Shown: positions 25,115-37,821 of the stretch, piece after piece | Numbering within the stretch: position 1 is the first letter of the stretch | How the letters are laid out: each line of letters opens with the position of its first letter | From: Polydactylus sextarius | Taxonomy: Eukaryota; Chordata; Actinopteri; Polynemidae | Length of the DNA stretch: 64,000 nt | Assembly: GCA_016801845.1 (NCBI GenBank) | Contig: CM028931.1 | Location: 23,542,802 to 23,606,801 of the forward strand | Direction: 5' to 3' | The notes under the pieces: generated by a model | Told to the model about the DNA's origin: nothing | What the model saw: only the letters and a program-made list of their open reading frames with translations | Database searches by the model: none | Program-made: the position numbers and the translations under genes

Positions 25115-25260
25115 AGTGAATGGAAGAGGTGAGGGCAAAGGAGGTGGTGGTGGTGGTGGGGTGTGGAGGTGAGGGGAACTTGGAGAAAGAAGAGAAAGGG
25201 AAGGAGGGCAGGAAGGAGCTGAGGCAGCACGCGGCGGTGGTGGTGGGGGTTTGGATGCCG
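25115..25260. repeat. G-rich purine tract with GGT repeats
   Basis: GGTGGTGGTGGTGGTGGGG and GGCGGTGGTGGTGGGGG flank a GA-rich segment. Open frames on both strands here are low-complexity and not credible genes. Confidence 0.6.
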
Positions 25261-26279
25261 CCCCCCCCTTTTTTCTGCGAGCTCCCTGCGGAGGGATGGC
25301 GGGCATACAAGAATTGGAGGAGGGGTGTGGGCAGATCAGTGGGAGGCCTCATGATTTATTTAGACCTGGGGGGGGCACCTGTGCCAGTCAGCCCCACTGA
25401 TGGCAGAAATCACCCCATCGCCGAAAAAAAAAAACCCCGCCGGTGCTCCAATTCAAAAGACGAAATCTACAGCGAAAGAGCAAAATGAATATGTCACCTA
25501 TGAAGTTAATGATTTTTTCAGAGCAAAGCTGAAAGAAAATTCCATTCTTTCCGTAGACGTAACCCTTCGACTGGATCACCTGCAGCTCTACAAACACCTG
25601 TGAGGTTGAACACGTTCCTGATTACGCCGTCGTTTTGCTAACCTGTGTTTCAAATAAACTGATCAATACGGAACAGAGAGAAAGCGAGAGAGAAAAAAAA
25701 CAAAAAAGGAGCGGGTGGTTTGTTGCGTTTTTTTTTTTTTTTTTTATCAGGCGCGGCTTAATTTCCCGTCGGCTTAATATCCTGGGAAAAGTATGGAAAT
25801 TGAACTGCGAGGTGGGGGAGAACGAAGATAAGAAGCCGGGATGAAACGCGCATACGCATGTGACTGGGCGGACTGATATATATCCATCGGCTGCATCACG
25901 TTTCCCTTCAAGACTTAAATAATTCTTGTTCATTCTTCTCCTAAACGGCCGTGCTAGCGCTGGTTAATTAGCTTTAGCCGCTACGTGTCTCCCGCTCAGA
26001 GGAGACACATGGAAGAGGTGCCTGGAGGCAAATTATAAATTAGAAACAGGTTATTATGCATACTAAGGTATTTTGACTGTCATAAAAAAAAAAAAAGCAC
26101 AATAGTGAATACAGGTTGCAGTAATTATTATTTTAAGGGTCTTTTCTTTTATACGTCAGCTCCTGGTTTCAGTTGACAACAACAACAAACAGCGATCCCT
26201 TCCTCGGTAGTCAAATATAAAGCTTAATAATCAACAAATTGGACAATTCCCCTGCGGGAAATTGTGAGTATTATGATGC

Positions 26280-27150
26280 TGCAATGCTACGATGCTATGA
26301 TGAATTAAATGTGGACAACAGAGCGTAAAACCGAGTAACATTGGAGTAAATGAGGCAGTGCTCTCGTCACTTTAGAGGCAGCTAATTCAACAACCGCAAA
26401 TGCTATTGTTTACATAAAGACATCGTGTGAAACGGGACAAGCGTGACTACAATTTCGGAGAAAATCATATGTGTGGAGTGAAATTTGTGGCTGTGAGCAG
26501 TGTGTAAAAAAAAAATAAAAAATTCAGCCAATTTTTTGAAAAAAATTCTCCACTCTGGCTTTGAACATTCTGCGCAATACACACCAATTTGCCCAAAAAA
26601 TTTGAACACCACATGAATACACGGTGTGTTTAGGTTATGTAACACAAAAATTTGTGCTCTGGAGGAAAAGTAAAAGCGTAGCGAGTCCGATCCGAGCCGC
26701 ACATTTTGGTGTATAATTGTGTCCGCGGGCAATCAACAGTATTTTATTAGTTACGAATTGAAATTTGGTATGGAAGAAAAATAAAAAAGAAGAGACACAG
26801 AGAAACAAGACTTTGCTATGCTAGCACTGCATCGCTAATTAAATGTGGACAATAGAGCGAGTTACAAAAACAGTCATTTCTGTTTTTATCGTAAAATCCA
26901 TCTCGGGATTAACATTGGAGTGAATGAGGCGGTTGAGCGGTACACTTATCACTTAGAGGCAGCTAATTCAAAAACCGTAAATCCTATTGTTTAGATAAAC
27001 ACATCGTGCGAAACAGGACGAGCGTGGCTACAACTCTGGTAAAAATCATACGTGTAGTGTGAAATTTGTAGCTGTGAGCAGTGTGTAAAGAAAAACACTT
27101 CAAGCAATCTTCTGAAATCCTCTCACTCTAGCCTGAACATTCCGCATAAT
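26280..27150. repeat. old tandem duplication (~540-bp period)
   Basis: The segments at ~26,300-26,640 and ~26,838-27,260 share AATTAAATGTGGACAA-AGAGCG, AGAGGCAGCTAATTCAA-AACCG, CTATTGTTTA-ATAAA-ACATCG and GTGAAATTTGT-GCTGTGAGC in the same order, with scattered substitutions and a few indels. No coding potential. Confidence 0.7.
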
Positions 27151-28486
27151 ACACATCCATTATAAACTCTGATGACCCATTACAAAATTGATCATGGTCA
27201 TTGACCTGTGATTGATCAAAAACTATACAACCTAGCAAAAAAGTTCAGCACCACATCAATACACGGGATTTGTGTCTATGTTTTAAAGTTTGAACGGTGC
27301 ATCTAGGTTAAAATATGAATGATAAAAAGAAGAAGTAAAGTAGCAAAAAGTAACGTTTCTTAATGAAATCGTATCTGCATTAGTAATAATCTGCTACTGC
27401 TCAAGAGGAGGAAAACCTTGTTCAGGTGTTAGAAATTCAAAACAACGACCTCGTTCTCACCCCAACCTCCATCCTCCCGCCTTTCTACCTTCTTCTCCTC
27501 CATTTTCCATCACTTTCAAGATACTTCCTGAGATTTTTTCCCCCTCTAAACAACACCTGCACTGCCTTTCGGCCCCTCTTTTTTTTTTTTTTTTTTTTAA
27601 TTCATCTTCCCTCCATAGCAACCCGATCCTGGTGTTTACCTATCTTTTCGCTCTCTGACACATACACACACATACACTTTAACGCCACGCTTCACAGAAC
27701 AGTAACTAATAGCAACCTCATTCATTAAAAAAAAAAAACAACCCTTGATGTTTCGCACGGAGGCGCGGTAAATGTGCTGGAACGCCTACCCTGTCTGTCT
27801 GCTCGTTCAACGCTAACAACGGATAGAGAGACGGATAGTCAGGTGGGGGCCCGGGCTTGTCTTACGCTCGTGTGCTTCGGCCCGAGCTCCGACTGCACCA
27901 CAGATGCATATTTCATCAGTTATTAAGGCTACGACGTAAGCCCTGAGGGTGGATGGATGTCATAGATCCCACTGTAGCATCAGCTGCACCCATCTGTACA
28001 TGCCAGCGTGAATAAAGATACGGCCTCTTAAAGTAGAAAGTGAGAATGCAGAACTCTATAACGTGAGCTTTTTTGTGAAGTTTCCATCTGGACGCATTAA
28101 CGTCTCCTTTGCTTACAGGCCTTTAGCTTCATCAGCTTCACACTGATAGCATTAATAGCAAACAGACACTGGCCACTTCACATTAGCGGTAACATAAACA
28201 AGCCGATTCCTCCCTCGCGCTGCTGACTGCTGATGCAAGTTCCTCAAATTCAACTCCCCGTGGGCTATACAAAGTCTGTGATCTGGCATATATGCTATTC
28301 AAAAGCCTGTGATGTTAATATACGGGTACAAGTTTGACAGGTGCTGACGTGTAGTTCAGCTCCTGGCGTCTGAACTCTTAATGTTAAGATTAATTAGAGG
28401 TTTAATTACTGGAGGAAATTGCACTCTCTGTCTGTGTATCAACCATCTGACAAGTACTTCCACTGGCGTAATTCCATAGGCCCTTT

Positions 28487-29034
28487 TAAGGGCCAATCTC
28501 ATTTCTACCCTTTAGCCCTAAGAGCTAACGGGGAGGGGCCACACATCCCTCCAAATGAAGCTATTCCAGGACTAGCACTTCAAAGGAATGGGTATTAGAA
28601 ATTTCCCATCATGCACCACGACAAGAATGCAGCAGCGAAAAAGTTAGCGATTTAATTAATGATCTCATCGATACGTTTAACTTATTCAGCTAACTTATCG
28701 CTAAGCGTTAATCAATAATCAAGTTCCTTAGCGTTAGCTTAGCGGCCACTAGTCGCCGCTTTGCTAACGTTTTCCATCCGTCTGATGACACGACTCTTTC
28801 AAGCAATCGGCGACTCGTCGGCACAAACAAGTCTGCAGACGCCATCTTTGTTTGTTTGTCGTCGCGTCGTCTTTAACGTAGTAACTAGCGACGACTTCCG
28901 ATGGCGTGTAACGGTAAAGTAGCGGTGTCTCCTAGAGGAATGTTTTCACCCCCAACACCTTTGTTTTAAGGAATGAGGGGTAGGGGTAAAAGAAGAGATA
29001 GGGGTAAAAAAAAAAAAAAAAAATGGGATTGGCC
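28487..29034. mobile_element. Harbinger-like MITE, both terminal inverted repeats present
   Basis: The left end is TTAAGGGCCAATCTCATTTC and the right end reads ATGGGATTGGCCTTAA, an inverted repeat of GGCCAATCYCAT flanked on both sides by TTA/TAA. A 3-bp TWA target duplication with G/C-rich termini is typical of PIF/Harbinger MITEs; TTAA would alternatively suggest piggyBac. The interior has TAGCGTTAGCTTAGC-type palindromic stretches and GTGCATGATGGGAAAT-like sequence shared with the copies at 11.6, 37.8 and 59.8 kb. No ORF of note. Confidence 0.6.
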
Positions 29035-30364
29035 TTAAGTGTATACTATGCGTTCTGTGATGAGGAATCCATATGCATGTTCAGGCACATATCAAAAGCT
29101 AACCAAAGCATAAAGACAGATTCATAACTCATTAGCTGCCCATTTTTTTTCTTTCGCTCTGCACTTTTTCTTTGATCATTTATCTCCTAGATGGTTCTGG
29201 TTCCAACCTGGTTCCTCTTTGACGCGACTTAAAGATAAAGCAACGGAGCGGAAAGAGAAAGCCCATTCTTTGGTTAATCAATGACACAATCACGTGGCGG
29301 TAAAAGAGCCTGCTCTCCTAAAAACAAAACAACACAAAAAAAATCTCTGCTTCTGACCGTCTTCGCTACCAGCAGCCGTCACAAGGCCGCCTCCTGCCAG
29401 CTGCACTGCCTCAGGGAACTTTACATAAACTTAAATAACGACTTTGCTGCATTCCACCCATCTCATGGCCTTTACCTGATGAGATAAATAGGACAAATAT
29501 GCCGAACTGGGACAAGACAATAATCTCCTTATCTGGCACAGGGTAAGCTTGACTAGCCGGCTTACCTGTTACATCATTAGCTAGCTATAGGCGAGATGGG
29601 AGAACGGGAGCAGGAAAGGACAGGAAACGAGCACGGATGGGTCACAAAGTTGATGTAATCAGGATGTAAACACCCCAGAATAATTAAGTACAGGACGGGG
29701 ATACTGTAGCGGACACGGAGCTTGAGGTAATAATACATTTAAATAATTGTAGGGAGAGGGGTTGTATTCAAGTCCAATCACAGCAAACAGAAGAGTTTTA
29801 GAGGTGCTACACATGCACACAAGGCCTCTCCGACAGAGACAGATGACCTCAGCTACATGAGATTGTATTCACGCAGCAGTGAAGCGAACAAACTTGAAAC
29901 TCCAAGCACCCCAAGAGCCATTCTTACAAATGCTACAGTACATCACTTGTTTACCTTGAAGTACCTTTTTTAAAAGATTAGGGGGAAAAAATAAAAGGGG
30001 GACGAAAAAAGACAAGTTGTTCTCGAGATTCCTCCTCGCCGGTGTCTTTGCATCGCGCGATTTGAGCTCATCAATCAAAACGGTACCTTTACTGTATCAA
30101 GGTTCCATCTGCAACAGGGAATGTCCTTCTGTCTCCTCATCTGAGACCATCAGAGATGATTTGATGTTCTGCGCTGAGCTTTTGAACTCAGCGTGAACTC
30201 AACCCGCAGCCAAAGTTTGTTTGCTACGCGCACTGCATGCGATATTAAGACACCCCATAGTGCTCATCTCCCGTCAGTTCAGTCTCTGAAATGACCTGTG
30301 AGACTTGCCTTATTCTTTCCCACACATTGGTTAAAGCAAACAGTTTTGTTGTTGCCCTCTATGT

Positions 30365-31452
30365 TAGGGGTGGGCGATATGGCCTAAAATTTATATCGCG
30401 GTATATTTTGGTATGTAAATTTGAATATATCCATTTCTGAACGGGTACCATATTTTAATTTTAAAGGTATTTTAGCAGGAAGTTGGTTTCTGAACTATTA
30501 CACAACATAAAATAGTCAAGAATGTTACTTAATAGATTAAAAATCTATTGTGCAAAACTGCAATTATAGAAAACTTTGCGAGTATTATAAAACTAAAAGC
30601 TGCATTTACCAATCACCAGCTATAAGGCGGGACATGCAAGTGAACCAGAGTAGAGTCGTCCAATCACAGCCTGTTACCAGGCAGGAAAAGCCTTTTTTTC
30701 CAACTGATAATTGAGATGTAGTTGTTTAGGAAATGCGACTTTATCGCTGTGGATTTACATAAAGTAAACAAAACAACAAAGGTAAGACAGGATTCGTGAT
30801 TCCCGTTTATCCGACGGTCTTCGGTCGTCTGTTGATGTCAATTCGGTCAGCTTTTGTCAGATCTTGTCCTGAAACTTGTAGTTTTAGAATCTATGAGACC
30901 TTGGCTCTCAGTAGAGACATAGTTTGTTTACAAGGCGCAGTGCAGAAAAAGATGTCAACACAAACCGCGACCGTGGAACGGGGGGAGGTTGGGGTTTGTG
31001 TTGACATCTATTTGTGGAGTTTGTTTACTTACTCTTTTAATTGTTTGTTGCTTTAGCTGCGTTTGGTTGTTGCAGAAACGGTTTATATGAGCTTCTAGCT
31101 GAGTTTCAGATGTTTCTGAGGATGCTAAACATGCCGATGTTTAGCATTACACGCCGTGAAATCAGATGTGACCCACTCCGCCCCCGGTACTGGGGAGGCG
31201 TCAGGGAAGAAGAGGTTAAATCCAAACCATGACCATATTATGGACATTGCACCGGCCTTTTTTGACGAGCTCCTCCTCCTCCATGTACTCACTGCTCGCA
31301 ACTGTTTTTCCAAGCCATGACGCGAGCGTGGGGCATTTTGATGACATAATGACCTATCGCGATAGGCTGATACAATCAAAATATCTATTGTTGGCCTAAA
31401 TTAAATCGCATAGCGTTTATACTGTTTATACCGTTTATACCACCCACTCCTA
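30365..31452. mobile_element. hAT-like non-autonomous DNA transposon
   Basis: The left end is TAGGGGTGGGCGATATGG, and the right end is the degenerate inverse ..ATACCACCCACTCCTA. The flanking octamers CTCTATGT (30357-30364) and CTCTTGGT (31453-31460) match at 6 of 8 positions, as expected of an aged 8-bp hAT target duplication. The subterminal ATATCGCGGTAT and TATCGCGATAG motifs are inverted relative to each other. The 'GGGGTGGGCGATAT' terminus is common in fish genomes. The 1.09-kb interior has no recognisable transposase. Confidence 0.6.
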
Positions 31453-32826
31453 CTCTTGGTGCATTGCATTGCAGCGAAGGAAACTTTTCACTGACACACA
31501 AAATACACACACACACCCTCCCTATGCCTCAAAACCAGGGTCACCAAGTCCTTTGCTCTAGATTTGGTGGCTGGTGGGTAATTTTCTGGTCAGTGTCAGC
31601 CTTTTCTTTCCCCTCCTCCTTTGCCAAGAGGAAATGAAGGGATGATCTCTCCGGTCTCCCTCCAACTCATCACTCCCCGACAAAAACAAACAGAAACAGA
31701 AACTCTTTATGGCCTGCTTGTTGACCTACCCGCCCAGGAGCAACAACAACAAGGGCACTAGTGGTGTTTACTTCGGGATGAGCTACTTAAACTAATATAA
31801 CAGCACTGGACCCTGCTGACATGGAACAATCTAATTCCTACACAGGGATCTGCACTTTGAAACATGGTACATTTTGTGGAATGTACCATGCAGAATTTAA
31901 AAACATAACATTAGTATGTCTTCTATCATCAACACTAACTCAAATTTAAGTAAATTAAATATTATTTCCAAAAGTTAAATTTGCATTTGTGTTGACAAGG
32001 CAGGGATTTTGGGAGTCGTTGGGGGTCAAAGTAATTTCAGCAGGTCTTTTTAAATGTAAATTGTTGAGAAGACTATCAATTTACACATATGTATATTGTT
32101 ATAAAAGTAATCTTATGGTTAAACAATGTTTTCAGCATGTATGCATACCATTTTTATATAAAATTTCAATCATTTTATCAGCGTCCCCTGGTTTCAAGTC
32201 AACCCTGTTACTGACAATAATGGCACATTCCAGCAGTGACATCATTTACAGGAAGTTACAGGATTTTCAACTGTTAAAAGACAAGTAAGCTTTTATCTTC
32301 TATAATGTACAATTTTGTTGTTTTATGAGATGTTTGTTTGTGGGGACATCATACAGCTTCATTCCTGTCACCACTTTTTAACATATTGATTAATATAATA
32401 TTTTGTGTATCTTGATATTTACCATATCTACATGTAATATCTTTCCAAACTGTATAACATGTGCTCTTGTTACACTGAACATCAGCTAGCTAGGGGCAAA
32501 TTAGCTTGAAAACATCATTTATTGTCACTTTTAGATGTCTTCTTTCCATAGACATTCTAAAAATGGTGCTTAATTGCGTGGAATGACCCTTAAAATGCCG
32601 TTAAAGATGACAGAAAAAGTTCTATTGTTCGTTGTATCCCACTTGTCCTAGAAGTGCTCTCTTCTACGCGCTTTACCGTTATCTAACAGGGAACAACCAA
32701 CTTCAGTCAGCTAACAATAGACTCAAATCTTTTGTTGACAAAATCCACTAAATGAGGAAACTGTACAACCTCTAACCCTACAATTGCAGGGCCACCACCT
32801 GTGTGTTTACATGTGTACATAGCTCA

Positions 32827-32853
32827 AACACACACACACACACACACACACAC
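32827..32853. repeat. (AC)n microsatellite
   Basis: About 13 AC units. Confidence 0.95.
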
Positions 32854-33624
32854 CTGTTCTTCCCTCTGATCCAGGCCCAGCCTCATCACCGAGGCCTGAG
32901 CACCCCCCCCACCCCCACCCACCCACCAAACAAAGCGTCCCTCTGTCCGGACATGGACACTGTTTAATTCCCTCACACAGCTCTCCCAGCGCTGGCTCTG
33001 CTAAAAAAAAAAAAAAAACCCTAAACACACTGTTTGCTATGGCCGAAAAAATACCAGGAGAAGAAAGAAAGGCCTTCCCAGAGAGTCATCTGGTTCTAAT
33101 GCAGGGCCCGCTGGTGTGGATTACAGGCACATATTACAGGAGAACTCAGACTGACCCCTCATCTCTATCCCCGGGGAAATGGGAGCCAGCTATGGTGATG
33201 GGGGGCTAAGGGTTTGGGGGCCTGGGGAGCAGAAGGGTGAATAGAAGCCCATGGGCAGGCTGCCACCCCACATGATTGGTGCCCTTCCTCAATGAGGGAG
33301 TTACTTTGAGATCTTTTCAAAAACCCATTCTACTGAAAGAAAAACACTTTCTTTCCCCCCTCGAGTCTCTTGGTGATACTAAAAAAATAGATTAAAAAAA
33401 AATGTGGCGGCTGTAAAATATTCACAGGGGACTGTTGCACCTTTACCAGAGCTGCAGCAGATTGTGAAGTAACCAGGCCACCGACGGTCGTCAAAGTAAC
33501 AGTGAAATATGCTTGTTTTTAGAAAATTGGAGAGCACGGCGATCATCCAAACAGGAACAAACAAGGGACGTGTCTTTTTTTTTTCTTGAAATATTACATG
33601 GAATTTAAAAGCTGCAGCTCTTAC

Positions 33625-34807
33625 CTGTAGTATCTTGACTGCAGATACGTCGAGCACACCGCTTTGGACACATGGCTGGCCGAGCCAAAGTCGATGACTT
33701 TGACTCTGTACGGCTGTCGAGACGGGTCCACCAGCATGATGTTCTCTGGCTTCAAGTCAGCATGGATCAGTCCCAGACTCTTCAGTTTCATTAGTGCTGT
33801 GGCCACCTGCTGTAGCACGGGTCTGATGTATTTGAGCGGCAGAGGGCTGAACTTGTTCTGCTTCAGGAAGTCGTACAGGTTCTGCTCCAGCATCTCAAAT
33901 ACCAGGCACGTGTGGTTCTTGTGCTGGAAGCACTCGTAGGCCCTCACGAAGTTGTAGTCGTCCGCGCTCTCCGTGCTGAGACGCGCCAGGATGCTGACTT
34001 CAATCTGACCCTGCCGTGCATAAGATGGGTGGTTTTTTAGTATCTTGATCGCCACAATCTCGTTGGTGCCCCTCTTCCAGCACTTGACCACCTGTCCGAA
34101 GGTTCCTCGCCCCAAGAATTCCAGCACTTCGTAGGTGTTGGTCATGGAGCAGAGGACCTCATGTTGGACCAGCTGGTAGTCCCCCTCATTGTTGGAGCCA
34201 CTGTTCTTGGACGTTGCCGTGGAGGTGGCGGTGGCCACCGTAGCCACCGTGGCCCCACTGGCTGCTCCGTTCTGGATCATCGGCGGACCGTGCTCCTCAA
34301 TGATCTGCACGCTGCTGTTGTTGTCAAGCTCCTCGCTCTTGCGTTTAAGCCCACATCGCTGGTAGGTATCCAGGAGACTGACCGTGCTGCGGCGCGTCAG
34401 ATTGTGAACACCGACGCCGCCGCCCGCACCGCTGCCGCCTCCGCCGCCTCCGCCGCCACCACTGGTGTTGCTGCCGCTGCCTCCACCACCGCTGCCCAAT
34501 AGAGACCCCACGGCCCCCGAAGTGCTGCTGGCTGAGGTGACCACAATGTGGCCCGCGCTGGCTGGGAAGATGAGTGCCTGCTCGTAGGGCAGGGTGGAGC
34601 TGGCGACCTGCAGGGAGCTGTTGATACCTAGGGGCCCGCTGGTGGCCGACACGTTCTTGCTGCTGTTGTGGCTGTATACTTTGCTGTGTGTGCCGTACCC
34701 TGTCATATCCCAGTTACAACTCTGCTCCACCTTCAGTTTCTTCACGCTAAAGAAGGCACTTGACTGGAGAGTGTGTGGGGAGAACACTTGCACTTGCGAG
34801 GCCATAC
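33625..34807 (-). CDS. hipk2: hipk2 exon 2: N-terminal region and first half of kinase domain
   Basis: This is a nuclear Ser/Thr and dual-specificity kinase of the DYRK/CMGC group; family members phosphorylate p53, CtBP and homeodomain factors and act in DNA-damage, Wnt and TGF-beta responses. The exon starts after a pyrimidine-rich acceptor (..TTGTCCACAG) and ends CTACAG|GTAAGAG. It supplies residues 7-401 of the spliced protein (MASQ is 8-11). Seen in order: SUMO consensus LKVE (Lys32); a Gly/Ser-rich stretch (~111-140) longer than in mammals; LKRKSEE basic patch (~160); a Thr/Ala/Ser-rich linker; the kinase domain from ~232 with glycine loop GRGTFGQVV (~239), VAIK lysine 261, HADLKPEN with catalytic Asp357, DFG at 379-381, and activation-loop STYLQSRYYR with Tyr394 equivalent to human Tyr361. 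All catalytic residues present in this part of the kinase fold are intact. DMTGYGTHSKVYS and the MAPVYEG start favour hipk2 over hipk1. The kinase C-lobe and C-terminal half lie in later exons. Confidence 0.97.
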
Positions 34808-35644
34808 CTGTGGACAAGAGGGGGAACAGAAGGGGAGGAGCGAGGACAAGATGGGAATGAAAGTGAGAGGTTAGGAATTTGAGAGTGTCTGAAATCCTAG
34901 TAGCTAGAAGCTTTAAATAAAGCCAGCTTGGGCCAGAGCAGGTCATTAAAACACCAAGCATATACACTGATATGTGAGGATGTTTACTTCTTGAACTCAT
35001 CATTGTAAAGTAGTGGCAGTCTCAAATCTCAAATAGTTTCAGGAGGAGTACTACCAAGTATTTACGTAATAAAACATCAGATATTGCATCATTACAACCA
35101 TTCAAGCAGGATTGATTGAGTACAAATGACTAGTTCCTATCCGCTGTTCCCATCTGCAGCTTAAGGGAATACTAAAAGAATACCCTTTCATGGGACACTC
35201 CTCAGAGACGGAGGTGCAACACAGAATCATACACAAACAAAAAAAAAAAAAAAAAAAACAGGCCCACAAAAAGTCTGAAGGAATGATTGCAATTTCCTTC
35301 CCCACTATACAACCCAGCCCTTGCATTTATTGCTACACAATTACTCACTTTAGGGGAAGGTGGTGGAAGAAATGTTTGCTCCGCTAACTATGAAAACAGG
35401 AGAGTGGGCACTGAACTCCCTCTCAAACCGCAGATCCCGAAGACAACAAAACAAAAGCAAAACTGCGAGCAAGACCGCGCTCTGAACTCCTGGGAAACCA
35501 AACTGCTTCAGAATAAGCAAAAAAAAAAAAAAAAAAAAGCTTCTCCAAGCAAACAACTGCCCAAAAATAGTACCTTTCTTTATCTCCGTCCTTTAACAAA
35601 CAGGCTTGTTTGTAACATTGAAATAATCATTATTACAGCACAAA

Positions 35645-35646
<2 letters not shown>

Positions 35647-35698
<52 letters not shown>
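35647..35698. repeat. (AT)n microsatellite in hipk2 intron 1
   Basis: About 26 AT units. Confidence 0.97.
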
Positions 35699-35702
<4 letters not shown>

Positions 35703-37821
35703 CTTGTAGTAATGCTATGTTTAAAACAGTTTCCAGTAAACCCAAAATGAGTTTACTGCTAACAAACTAAAGAGTTTCCACCTGGCCGTGCCAATGCCCA
35801 CACACACACACAGACAGAATTAGGCCTTGATCAACTGGTGTACGATTCAAACAGACCCATGCCTGCAAACGTCCCTTAAACTTTGTTTACGACTGGGAGG
35901 GGGGGGGCGCCGCTTTTGTGTCTTTAATTGACATCTTGAAAGCTGGAGAGCTTTGTTCTGTTTAAAGATAATTAGAGGAGCATTTCCCTCCAAAAACGTC
36001 CATAATTCTGGACTCCGGAGGTAGAGGACATGCTTGGTCACTTTGTCATTATTAGGCCTTTGAGTTGCGATGATGATTAATTCAACAGGAAGCTGGCGAT
36101 CTGGCAACCTTCCAGTATACTTTAGCCCTTCTGACCCCCTTCAACCCCCCTCTTTGTCATTTTTCGTCTTTTTGTCTATTGCTTGGGCTCGTTAGTTATC
36201 TGCGCGGTCATCTGGTCTTAGCCTTAATGCTGCAGGATTGGAAAAACAGCGCACAGAGCTCAGGGTTAAGCTTGACCGGGGTTGCAAAAAGCATAAAACC
36301 TCCACGTCTACTGTCGTTACTTATTCAAGCCTGGGCCGCCGTATTTGCGGCGCGATGGTGCTCAGAACTATCTCGAAGATGTCGTCTTTTTTTGTTTTGC
36401 TTTCGTTTCCATGCCTGTCCTGTAGGTACTGGCCTGGTCCAGAGGGGTAATGAAGATCGTCCGCTAAGCTATTAGGGGCAAGGCTCTCTGCTAATCACAT
36501 AAGCCCAGAAGGCCAGATGTCACTCCTTGGATTACCAATTCCTGTGCCTGGACTTTACGCTAAAAATAATTTGAATGATGGGTTGCGTCACCGAGCAGCG
36601 TCAACAGTGTGTGACTGAGAGCTTGACAGGATAATCACAGACAGACCGGTGGACAACAAAGATGGATGGACACCAAGGGCCGGGCCTGTCCTCTTATGGA
36701 AAATTCCAGCATTACGTATCCGCCAAAAACGACTCCACACAGCTCGGGGGTTTAAACAAAGCTAGCTAGTTGCTCTTTTCATCAGCATCATGTGAATTCT
36801 TTTTCAACACAGATCTTTGTTACGCATGGACAATAAAGGGTACAAGTGCTCCGTGACGAAAAAAAAATATCTTTAGAAATTCATTGGAAACTCTTTCCAC
36901 AAACGAATCGCTGTACAAACACAACCACAGTTTAGAGCCCCGTGTGGAACACAGATAAGTAATTAAATGAACCAAAAGTAAGAGGTCAAAATGGCTGGAA
37001 TGTTATCTCATGACAACATACAGAGGCAACAATGTGACAGGTTACACTTCATTGGGAAAAGCAGCTCCACTCGTCATGAATCACTCCTCACCCCGAACCG
37101 AAAGGTCGAACATATTTATGATCTTAAATCGCAACAAATGTTGTCAAAAAGACTTTCCCCTTGAAAATGGCGTGAGGATATTTATGCCAAATAAACTGTA
37201 AAGGTCCATTGTTGTACATTTTACAATGTTGGAATGTCTTCAATAGCCAAGGCTTTCCATTTAGCATACCTAAAGGTACAATGTGTCCCAAACGCTGCAA
37301 TTAAGCATACCAGAGAGGCATTTTCCACTGTTTAGAGGCAACATGTTGAAATGGTAATAGTCAATGTTTTCAGAGAGATTACTTCTCTGTCAGGGGTTTG
37401 TTAATCTTCTTTTTTTTTTTTTTGGGAGGATCAGGGTTTGTTGTTCATGCCATGTGAGGTGGAGAGGCAGACTGAGCAGGAGGGAAGGAGAGCAGTCCGT
37501 CGCGTTCTCGTCCGTTGACCTGCTTCTCTTCGCTCTCTTTTATTAAACCCGTCATTTATAACTCCGCTGACAAGTTGCCATTGAGCGTTGATTAAGACGC
37601 CTTCAGACACCAACAAACTCAACGAGCGTTCTTTTGTAATTACAAATAGTCTTTTAATAGAAAACCTGCTTGTCATTCAAAGCTCTGTGCGTATATATTT
37701 TGCACTGTTCCATGATCTGTTTCCACCAATAGATCTTGTGGAAAGTTACAACACTAACACCCCAGCTGTCACCTTGGAGACTATCAAGAGGTGGAAGTCT
37801 GGCCTGTCTGGTCTACATTTG

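Larger units (their letters stand above)
1..33624 (-). other. hipk2: hipk2 intron 2, partial (presumed)
   Basis: It begins with the GTAAGA donor at 33624 and runs left to the window edge. The next HIPK2 exon should encode the APE-motif segment after SRYYR (residues like EIILGLPFCEAIDMWSLGC). I looked for its reverse complement and for kinase-like minus-strand ORFs and did not find one, so the whole left part is provisionally intron. Apart from the repeats listed separately and the promoter-like island at 9.1-9.7 kb, I can assign nothing in 1-3.5, 4.2-5.3, 12.2-13.4, 14.5-15.8, 16.7-17.9, 24.8-26.2, 27.2-28.4, 29.1-30.3 and 31.5-33.6 kb. These look like ordinary single-copy DNA with homopolymer runs. 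A separate gene or an unrecognised short exon remains possible. Confidence 0.6.

Noticed and set aside
1..33600. Search for hipk2 exon 3 (the segment following SRYYR, with the DMWSLGC motif)
   Set aside because: No minus-strand frame or reverse-complement string matching it was found by eye. A translated search with a fish HIPK2 protein would settle it.
34161..34502. 113-codon plus-strand frame with Ala-rich C-terminus
   Set aside because: It is antisense to the Gly/Ser-coding part of hipk2 exon 2, a shadow of the repeated GGC/GGT codons.
34806..35003. 66-codon N-terminal extension of the hipk2 exon 2 frame beginning MMSSRSKH
   Set aside because: It lies upstream of a strong pyrimidine-rich acceptor at 34808 and has no similarity to HIPK2. 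The real N-terminus comes from exon 1 at 50.85 kb.
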